Assembly (NCBI GenBank): GCA_916610825.1
Contig: OU744452.1
Span: forward strand, 14,860,110-14,924,109
Direction of reading: 5' to 3'
DNA length: 64,000 nt
From: Haliclystus octoradiatus
Taxonomy: Eukaryota; Cnidaria; Staurozoa; Stauromedusae; Haliclystidae
Within the stretch, counting starts at the first letter, position 1, and each line of letters opens with the position of its first letter. The translations under genes and the position numbers were made by a program. Below the pieces are notes generated by a model. That model was not told the origin of the DNA. It worked only from the letters and a program-made list of their open reading frames with translations, and did no database searches. This document shows positions 62,060 through 64,000 of this stretch, piece by piece.

Positions 62060-63682
62060 TTATTTCGGACCTAATAAGTTCACATAGAACTTTTTATCAC
62101 AGGACTGATTATAAAACTAAAATATATGATATACAGTAACAAACATCAAATTATACACAGTAATAACAAAACAAAACTAAGAGTGAATGCTTATGTTGAC
62201 GTTCAAATGCTTTTCAAGAAGACCTTTGAAACTTGTCCATCTGGAAACCTCTTGAGGTGTTTATGAATTTGCGGACAATAAACCGCAATACCAAACATAT
62301 ATAGTAGAGGTGTTGCATAATATACCAAAACCATGGCAAAAAGCCTGAAATTAAATGGCATTTTTGACATTTTAATATCATGAATCTGGATGTTTTGAAA
62401 CCTTTCGTGGTTTATAAAATTTATCGTTTTCACACCACTTTCATGGCATTTTCATTGTATTGGTGTACCTTTGTAGGTTGATGTTGTTTATAATGTTTGT
62501 TCAGGACTATCTACATCATGATATTAAACATTTGACCAATCAAATTGTTCAACTTTGTTCTATTCCCATATTGATCTGTTGATCAATGACTAATGAATGT
62601 TATAGGTACCTTTACTGGTAATCTATAAATGTGGGTCACAATTAAAATTTCCATGAATGTGATATCTGAATTGCTATTTAGTATCGATGTAGCCTGAAAG
62701 ATCATTACCTCTGAAGTTGAAAAGTTTCATTTTCATTTGATACCACCGCTTTGATTATATTTTTGTTGACATGAAAACGTTGAATATTTGAAAAGCATTT
62801 ACAACAGTACGGCTCAATGATAGACATATGCTTTGTGTTAGCCAGAATACGTATCAGTTCATCATTTGTTAAGAAATAGAGACGTGCAAATGATTGACGT
62901 TTACCCTCTAAATAGTCCTAGGATAAATATACATAATTATATGAGATATTAACTTCATATGATGATGCTTTCAAGAAAGAGGATTGTGTTTCCCTTACAA
63001 AATATTATAGTTATCGCCAGTGGAAACTGCCCAACACCTGCACAAATTTGAGTGAGTTCATGTCATGAACTATTTCATTTTCCATGTAAACCTTGAAGGT
63101 CTGTTTAATTTAATCTTTTAGTGAACCATTTATGAACAGTATGTTAAAATAATACTGCATACATTGGTAGAGTCAGCACTATTAGATTGGCAGCAGCTGT
63201 ATAGAAGTTGTGGTTATAAAAGGATAAATGCTTCAATTTAACACGGGTTGACATTACTACGGTTTGAAACAGTTGGAAGTGGGAGTCCTAGGCTCTTCTA
63301 TCACTCCTCCAAGAACGTAGAAGAGCATGTGTGGTGGTGACATGTATGCGTTTCTTGGTAACCTACCTCCTACCTGTTATTGTTGGCTGCTGATCTCCCA
63401 CCAACCAAGCACCAAAATGCCAAAAAATATGTAATTTATGAATATGTATATGTAAAATGGGATAAATGTAATGTTTTTAACATGGGCTAACATTACTATG
63501 GTTCGAAACAGTTGAAGCCTGAGTTAGGGCTTCCTACATTGAAAAAGCCAACATGTTCTTCCAAGGATTTAGATTTGACACAGGATAGACTGTACAATGT
63601 AAATATAGTATATCGCTTACCTCCAATCCAAAGCGGATGATTTCCAGATTTGATTTGCAAGATTTTAATGTCTCCAAGAAAC
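20060..63682 (-). CDS. Axonemal-type dynein heavy chain, 3' two-thirds (41 exons, 5' end outside window)
   Basis: Motor subunit of ciliary/flagellar dynein: ATP hydrolysis in the AAA ring drives microtubule sliding. Exons (- strand): 63682-63621, 62917-62709, 60055-59981, 59880-59793, 58808-58558, 57895-57664, 57059-57006, 56907-56762, 55653-55585, 55135-54949, 54295-54222, 53366-53189, 52627-52412, 51856-51613, 51141-51050, 50495-50373, 49812-49747, 49670-48627, 47127-46922, 45754-45535, 44947-44648, 43134-42808, 42226-41615, 40687-40492, 39857-39445, 38841-38701, 37667-37218, 36600-35944, 33205-32767, 31697-31491, 31126-30916, 29726-29624, 29042-28797, 28142-27948, 26981-26794, 26067-25982, 24930-24698, 23971-23809, 22981-22857, 22077-21934, 20227-20060. 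All phases agree; ~3,145 residues, intact. Walker A motifs are seen in AAA1-AAA4. Sequence is divergent in AAA3-AAA6; I could not assign the DNAH orthologue. Confidence 0.96.
20258..20473. mobile_element. MITE-like inverted-repeat element
   Basis: Begins ACACAGGTGGCAT and ends ATGGCCCCCTGTGT, imperfect inverted repeats. A related internal segment (AGAAAGCTTTTTCTTATTTT...) recurs near 32250-32350. Intronic in dynein. Confidence 0.5.
22186..22391 (+). mobile_element. tRNA-related SINE-like element with (TA)n tail
   Basis: GGATTAGCTCAGATGGCAGAG looks like a tRNA 5' end with an A box. The element continues with AAGGTCAACTCAGCCTTGAC and ends in ATATATATATATATA. A second copy is at 51928-52090. 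Intronic in dynein. Confidence 0.65.
22811..22836. repeat. Perfect 26-bp palindrome
   Basis: ACGTTGGATCGAC directly followed by its exact reverse complement, one base beyond which pairing stops. It lies about 20 bp past the donor of dynein exon 22981-22857. Confidence 0.85.
24061..24620. repeat. GGGACGTGCCAATT...GGTACCTTTT repeat, two arms
   Basis: ACGGGGACGTGCCAATTGTT at 24115 and ACGGAAACGTGCCATTTTTA at 24413 are related; a third relative, ACGGGGACGTTGAAATGTTG, is at 27164. An interspersed repeat of unknown type; includes a 13-base G run at about 24084. Confidence 0.5.
24957..24987. repeat. (ATC)n microsatellite
   Basis: About nine ATC units just upstream of dynein exon 24930-24698 in the transcribed direction. 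Confidence 0.9.
25498..26645. repeat. Pair of ~190-bp direct repeats
   Basis: TTATTCCAATGTCTATACGT occurs at about 25503 and 26459, and both copies run on to AATTTGATTGGCTGGTTTGT and TTTCAAAATTCTA. The copies are ~956 bp apart and flank dynein exon 26067-25982. Divergence is about 10%. Confidence 0.8.
26255..26405. repeat. Degenerate ACCAATA/GTTATACC minisatellite
   Basis: Repeated units like GTTATACCAATAGATTTATA follow each other about eight times with length variation, just upstream of the exon at 26067. Confidence 0.65.
28408..28692. mobile_element. CAGTGAAACCTGT-family MITE
   Basis: Starts GCAGTGAAACCTGTAAACAC and ends ATAACAGGTTTGACTGT, with internal GTGACCACTAT and AGGGTTGATTCAATAGAAAA repeats. 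Longer than other copies because of an internal duplication. Intron of dynein. Confidence 0.75.
29305..29472. mobile_element. Fold-back element with CGTTTCG core
   Basis: GAATGAAGGATAGCGACAAG at the left mirrors TGTCATCGCTATTCTTCATTC at the right. Inside, AAACGTTTCGATATC pairs with GTATCGAAACGTTT. The core resembles Penelope-like termini. Intronic. Confidence 0.65.
29624..33205 (-). CDS. Dynein heavy chain exons 29-32: AAA6 and base of C-terminal region
   Basis: Exon 33205-32767 codes [20 protein letters not shown] and [15 protein letters not shown]. Exon 31697-31491 has [20 protein letters not shown] and ends IVITVASG. Exon 31126-30916 has [15 protein letters not shown] and [19 protein letters not shown], close to the universal SLGQGQG...[11 protein letters not shown] block. 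Exon 29726-29624 has [20 protein letters not shown], matching HPDFRLWLTS-x-P. The intron 29727-30915 contains the 30-bp minisatellite. Confidence 0.95.
30136..30685. repeat. 30-bp minisatellite, 18 full units
   Basis: The unit TAAGCAAGAAGATAATCCTA plus TCGAAGGGGG repeats 18 times without gaps (30136-30675), then a 10-base partial unit. Only two or three units carry a single G/A change in the G run. Because 30 is a multiple of three and the unit lacks - strand stops, long repetitive frames appear on that strand; these are not coding. It sits in the intron between dynein exons 31126-30916 and 29726-29624. Confidence 0.97.
33647..34174. mobile_element. ~530-bp fold-back element
   Basis: Ends AATAGGGTCGACTCATAAAA and TTTTATGAGTTGACCCTATT are inverted repeats, and the mirror similarity continues inward (AATGAAAGTTAAGTGACGTCA against ATCACTCAACTTTCATTCTC; CGATAAACGAATAGGTA against TACTTATCCGTTTATCG). 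The whole element would fold on itself. No coding frame. Confidence 0.8.
34385..35722. mobile_element. Repeat element, copy 1, carrying a ~600-bp insertion
   Basis: Shares AGGTTTTCTGCGATCTGATTG, GCGTGCATGAAATCCTAGGG and a 3' part GGGTTACCACATGCTTGCA with a shorter copy at 47531-48190. Copy 2 lacks the segment corresponding to about 34815-35415, which includes the perfect hairpin. The last 185 bp (about 35537-35722) is itself a palindrome built on TTGGGAGACACTCG/CGTGTCTCCCAA. Confidence 0.7.
34816..34937. repeat. Perfect inverted repeat: 56-bp arms, 10-base loop
   Basis: Left arm 34816-34871 and right arm 34882-34937 are exact reverse complements; the loop is CTAGGAAGTT. Transcribed within a dynein intron, it would form a stable hairpin. 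The absence of any mismatch implies recent origin or gene conversion. Confidence 0.95.
35745..35889. mobile_element. ACACCAAAACCATGAAA-family MITE, copy 1
   Basis: Left GACACCAAAACCATGAAAA, right TTTTCATGGTTTTGGTGTTG. It ends about 54 bp downstream of the donor of exon 36600-35944, so apparent read-through from that exon enters this element. Confidence 0.75.
35944..37667 (-). CDS. Dynein heavy chain exons 27-28: AAA5 and start of AAA6
   Basis: Exon 37667-37218 codes [55 protein letters not shown] and GSKVILE. Exon 36600-35944 codes [20 protein letters not shown], a coiled stretch, and [15 protein letters not shown], the dynein R-G-T-x-L-YF motif. The donor AAAG|GTTAGT at 35944 ends the exon; reading on gives only a transposon-derived tail. 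The family FYITND-x-GL motif is present as [13 protein letters not shown]. Confidence 0.94.
36664..36893. mobile_element. TTCATGAA-family palindromic element
   Basis: Multiple GTTCATGAACAGTTCATGAAC units and GGGGCC/ATTTAACGTTCATGAAC blocks, ending CTCCTGAAATGTTTTTCGCC. Looks like two copies, tandem or nested. Dynein intron. Confidence 0.7.
37819..37992. mobile_element. CAGTGAAACCTGT-family MITE
   Basis: Begins TACTGTGAAATCTGTATATAA and includes AGGGTTGATTCGATAGAAAG and AGAGTGACTACTATAGACAG, as in other copies; the right end is eroded. Confidence 0.65.
38238..38418. mobile_element. TTCATGAA-family palindromic element
   Basis: Left CGCGAAAAACAGTTCAGGAG, right CTCCTAAACTGTTTTTCG; internal TTCATGAAC repeats and GGGGCCATTTAAC. 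Confidence 0.72.
38701..40687 (-). CDS. Dynein heavy chain exons 24-26: stalk and microtubule-binding domain
   Basis: Exon 40687-40492 is a charged coiled coil ([20 protein letters not shown]) ending [14 protein letters not shown], the usual entry to the microtubule-binding domain. Exon 39857-39445 is that domain: [34 protein letters not shown], and [17 protein letters not shown], then the start of the second helix. Exon 38841-38701 ([20 protein letters not shown]...) is coiled-coil helix 2. The domain has the length and signature residues of a normal axonemal stalk head; no flap insertion typical of some subfamilies was noticed. Confidence 0.95.
39000..39145 (+). mobile_element. LINE 3' coding end fragment
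   Basis: One frame reads [18 protein letters not shown], resembling the R-x-F-x-x-R-x-x-x-x-WN-x-LP terminus of non-LTR retrotransposon ORF2 proteins, then a stop. The rest of the element is absent. Dynein intron. Confidence 0.4.
41615..43134 (-). CDS. Dynein heavy chain exons 22-23: AAA4
   Basis: Exon 43134-42808 has the AAA4 Walker A as [19 protein letters not shown], with Arg replacing the P-loop Lys; axonemal dyneins often have GVGGSGRQS here. Walker B is [10 protein letters not shown]. Exon 42226-41615 (204 residues) contains [15 protein letters not shown], matching the VTP-x-x-x-x-x-I-x-x-F segment before the stalk, and ends in the start of the coiled coil ([19 protein letters not shown]). 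AAA4 may bind ATP weakly or not at all. Confidence 0.93.
42300..42545. mobile_element. TTCATGAA-family palindromic element(s)
   Basis: At least eight TTCATGAA/GTTCATGAAC cores; begins CCCCTCCTGAATTGTTTATG and ends CTCATGGATTTTTACAGGGG. Dynein intron. Confidence 0.7.
44648..49812 (-). CDS. Dynein heavy chain exons 17-21: AAA3
   Basis: Exon 49812-49747 codes [20 protein letters not shown]. The large exon 49670-48627 (348 residues) carries Walker [12 protein letters not shown] near its 3' end. Exon 47127-46922 starts with Walker [11 protein letters not shown] and has the REFLDH segment; exon 45754-45535 ends [13 protein letters not shown], and 44947-44648 completes the domain. Walker A here is canonical in GxxGxGKT but unusual in wording (GKNGVGKT against the common GPVGTGKS). 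The intron at 48626-47128 holds a fold-back element. Confidence 0.93.
45240..45418. mobile_element. CAGTGAAACCTGT-family MITE, complete copy
   Basis: Starts TACAGTGAAACCTGTATATA and ends TTGTTATAACAGGTTG, about 178 bp, with the family's AGAGTGACCACTAT core. No transposase. Dynein intron. Confidence 0.78.
46526..46543. repeat. Poly-C run followed by poly-A
   Basis: About 18 consecutive C, then GAAAAAAAAA; a simple sequence that may be misassembled or length-variable. Confidence 0.85.
46600..46908. mobile_element. TTCATGAA-family palindromic elements, long cluster
   Basis: Starts CCCCTGCGAAAAAAATTCAT and ends ATTTTTGCAGGGGATA, enclosing around ten TTCATGAA cores. It finishes about 14 bp before the donor of exon 47127-46922. 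Confidence 0.75.
47531..48190. mobile_element. Repeat element, copy 2
   Basis: Diverged relative of 34385-35722 without the insertion, with the same start (ATTCTAAAATATCACACAGG) and the same end (AACATGGCAAGTATGTG). Lies in the intron between exons 49670-48627 and 47127-46922. Confidence 0.7.
50373..53366 (-). CDS. Dynein heavy chain exons 12-16: AAA2
   Basis: Exon 53366-53189 reads [20 protein letters not shown] and [14 protein letters not shown], the AAA1-AAA2 connector. Exon 52627-52412 has Walker [19 protein letters not shown]. Exon 51856-51613 has [16 protein letters not shown] and [10 protein letters not shown], the standard NPK-x-x-TM-x-ELYG...W-DG block. Exon 51141-51050 has [20 protein letters not shown] and exon 50495-50373 has [15 protein letters not shown]. 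The Walker A lysine and the SPATISRCG arginine are intact, consistent with nucleotide binding at AAA2. Confidence 0.95.
51388..51570. mobile_element. TTCATGAA-family palindromic element
   Basis: Left ACGCGAAAAACAGTTCAGGA; right CATTCATGAACTGTTCATGA then TTTTGCAAGG. Ends about 40 bp before the donor of exon 51856-51613. Confidence 0.7.
51928..52090 (+). mobile_element. tRNA-related SINE-like element, second copy
   Basis: GATTACTTCAGTTGGGAGAG, CCAAACTTCAGATCTGATC, GTGGTTCAGCTACCCC (B-box-like) and AAGGTCAACTCAGCCTTGAC match the copy at 22186 but keep about 30 extra bases. Confidence 0.65.
53975..54117. mobile_element. TTCATGAA-family palindromic element
   Basis: Left CCCCCTGCAAAAAACAGTTC; right CTCCTGAAATGTTTTTCACATG; central TTCATGAAA repeats. 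Dynein intron. Confidence 0.72.
54222..57895 (-). CDS. Dynein heavy chain exons 6-11: AAA1, the main ATPase site
   Basis: Exon 57895-57664 has [16 protein letters not shown] and a canonical Walker [18 protein letters not shown] 54-bp exon at 57059-57006 supplies [10 protein letters not shown] and is easy to miss. Exon 56907-56762 has Walker [12 protein letters not shown] and EVLSVLAQ. Exon 55653-55585 has [20 protein letters not shown] (sensor I), 55135-54949 has [20 protein letters not shown], and 54295-54222 has [17 protein letters not shown]. All catalytic residues of AAA1 are present, so this is expected to be an active motor. The segment after FRPVAM ([18 protein letters not shown]) departs from the usual MMVPDYALIAE wording. 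Confidence 0.95.
55873..56047. mobile_element. CAGTGAAACCTGT-family MITE with TA flanks
   Basis: TA then CAGTTAAACCTGTTATAGCG at the left; ACAGGTTTCACTG then TA at the right. TA target duplication and CAGT...ACTG ends fit Tc1/mariner-pogo-type transposons. It lies in opposite orientation to the copy at 45240. Confidence 0.8.
56297..56795. repeat. 178-bp tandem repeat, ~2.7 units, including a dynein exon 3' end
   Basis: AAATCAGGTTTCCGGAAGGC occurs at about 56309, 56487 and 56665. Each unit ends with the sequence that, on the - strand, is the tail of exon 56907-56762 and its donor (CTGAGAG|GTTTGTTACG). Donor copies sit at 56762, 56627 and 56449. The first-used unit has a ~45-bp deletion. Confidence 0.88.
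57300..57655. mobile_element. CAGTGAAACCTGT-family MITE interrupted by a Ty3/gypsy fragment
   Basis: Family-typical GAGGTAGATAAACCGTCCAC at 57315 and GTATAGAGGTGACCCTTATA at 57617 flank unrelated sequence at about 57380-57580. Within it, on the + strand, [11 protein letters not shown] and, in another frame, [14 protein letters not shown] match the Ty3/gypsy reverse transcriptase connection segment. The fragment is short, frameshifted and inactive. Confidence 0.62.
57924..58549. mobile_element. ACACCAAAACCATGAAA-family MITE, expanded by TTTTCATGGCG repeats
   Basis: Ends CACTACTGACACCAAAAGCA and TTTGGTGTCGTCTGAGTAGTG are inverted. The interior has runs of the 11-bp unit TTTTCATGGCG (57960-58046 and later) and larger tandem blocks containing ACATTTTAATATTGCAAAAT. 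Its right end is about 8 bp from the donor of exon 58808-58558. Confidence 0.78.
58558..63682 (-). CDS. Dynein heavy chain exons 1-5 in window: end of linker (DHC_N2)
   Basis: First visible exon codes [14 protein letters not shown], the next [20 protein letters not shown], matching the dynein signature in which the linker ends with a KR-x-FPRFYFLSNDELL-type block. Then [20 protein letters not shown] corresponds to the usual RG-x-VE-x-WL segment, followed by FPGQASLVA and, in exon 58808-58558, [11 protein letters not shown] and NDTDFEWLK, the stretch just before AAA1. Exons 63682-63621, 62917-62709, 60055-59981, 59880-59793 and 58808-58558; phases 0, 2, 1, 0, 2 at their 3' ends. A LINE fragment lies in the 2.65-kb intron between the second and third. 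Confidence 0.92.
59270..59452. mobile_element. TTCATGAA-family palindromic element
   Basis: Starts GTGAAAAACAGTTCATGAGT and contains CATGAACTGTTCATGAATGTTCATG; ends TTCATGATTTCTTTTCACAG. Dynein intron. Confidence 0.7.
60380..60440. repeat. (ATC)n microsatellite, ~19 units
   Basis: Uninterrupted CATCATCAT... directly abutting the 5' truncated LINE. On the - strand it makes a poly-Asp frame that is not a gene. Confidence 0.95.
60440..61893 (+). mobile_element. 5'-truncated, frameshifted non-LTR retrotransposon (LINE)
   Basis: The frame opens inside the (ATC)n tract and reads DFAKSL..., then [20 protein letters not shown] with the FADD catalytic motif of reverse transcriptase, [15 protein letters not shown], and [10 protein letters not shown] frameshift near 60760-60780 moves the reading to the frame ending at 61743: [26 protein letters not shown], then [21 protein letters not shown], the Cys/His motif after RT in several LINE clades. 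Missing: the 5' part of RT, endonuclease and ORF1. A short 3' UTR ends in (A)n(TA)n at about 61893. Inactive, inserted in a dynein intron opposite to its transcription. Clade not assigned. Confidence 0.88.
61998..62475 (-). mobile_element. (ATC)n tract and probable 3' end of a minus-strand element; MITE copy 3
   Basis: On the - strand AAATAAATGATGATGATG... is preceded by TTAGGTCCG, a layout seen at LINE 3' tails with a short tandem repeat. Adjacent at about 62323-62470 is a third ACACCAAAACCATG-type copy (CCAAAACCATGGCAAAAA ... TTTTCATTGTATTGGTGTA). Confidence 0.5.
63241..63525. repeat. Diverged direct repeat
   Basis: GGGTTGACATTACTACGGTT (63245) and GGGCTAACATTACTATGGTT (63485) share about 35 bp including GAAACAGTTG. 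Confidence 0.65.
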
Positions 63683-63825
63683 CTAAATATAGGAATTAAA
63701 TAAGATTAATATATTTCGTCTAAAGGATAAAAACGTATAGGCAACACATAACTTTTACCAGGCTTTCATAATTGTTTGAACTTGTTTTCTCAGATGTAAA
63801 CAACATAATGTGATTTTCTTTCTTA

Positions 63826-63951
63826 TAGAGCAAAACCTGTTATAGATGTAGCCTCTATACATCAGCCACCTGTCTATAGTGGTCACTGTTGGCATATCTG
63901 AAATAATACTTTCTATTGGATCAACCCTGTGTATCATAGCTGACTGTTGTG
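63826..63951. mobile_element. CAGTGAAACCTGT-family MITE, partial
   Basis: AGCAAAACCTGTTATAGATGT and CACCTGTCTATAGTGGTCACTG match the copy at 55873; the right end is lost, running into a SINE-like sequence. Confidence 0.65.
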
Positions 63952-64000
63952 CACTGGTAGCTCAGCAGCAGAGTGTCCGTAGTTTGTGCTCGAGGTTGGG
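63952..64000 (+). mobile_element. tRNA-like SINE start, cut by window end
   Basis: GCACTGGTAGCTCAGCAGCAGAGTG has an A-box-like TAGCTCAG and CTCGAGGTTGGG could be a degenerate B box. The window ends before its 3' part. Confidence 0.45.

Overview
This is AT-rich animal (metazoan) nuclear DNA. Genes are split into short GT-AG exons, introns are full of fold-back transposons, SINE-like sequences and LINE, Penelope and Ty3/gypsy remnants, and there are no operons. The large ciliary motor gene and the transposon mix suggest a ciliated, probably marine, invertebrate; the phylum cannot be fixed from the sequence alone.

Layout. (1) 1-680: the last coding exon of a + strand membrane protein that looks like the C-terminus of a cation/Ca2+ exchanger; its 5' part lies left of the window. 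(2) 1987-18944: the most unusual locus. Six exons, three on each strand, encode copies of one ~95-103-residue domain in which almost every cysteine is followed by proline (CP...CPF...CP...GCPHF). They look at first like six small genes. Splice sites and codon phases show instead that they assemble into two head-to-head three-exon genes, 4963->1987 (-) and 12922->18944 (+), each encoding a three-domain tandem protein of about 308 or 286 residues. In four of the six exons the apparent stop codon is TAA inside the 5' splice donor (CA|GTAAGT, AA|GTAAGT or AA|GTAAAT). Splicing removes the stop and joins domains in frame; intron retention would end translation after one or two domains. (3) 4968-12900: about 8 kb between the two gene 5' ends with no gene seen. 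(4) 20060-63682: one very large - strand gene for a dynein heavy chain. I placed 41 exons whose phases all agree, giving about 3,145 residues from the end of the linker/N2 region through AAA1-AAA4, stalk and microtubule-binding domain, AAA5, AAA6 and the C-terminal domain to the stop. The 5' third lies beyond the right edge.

The dynein introns carry several fold-back families: a TTCATGAA-rich palindromic element in at least ten copies, a TA-flanked CAGTGAAACCTGT element, an ACACCAAAACCATGAAA element, and single long hairpins. They also carry an 18-copy 30-bp minisatellite, a frameshifted LINE with an FADD reverse transcriptase motif, and a gypsy fragment nested in a MITE. One tandem triplication copies the 3' end and splice donor of a dynein exon. 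The first intron of the + strand CP-domain gene holds a Penelope-like fragment and a 1.8-kb inverted-repeat element.

Functionally, the dynein gene is a ciliary/axonemal-type motor. The CP-domain genes have no function I recognise; their cysteine pattern suggests metal, heme or redox chemistry, which is inference only.
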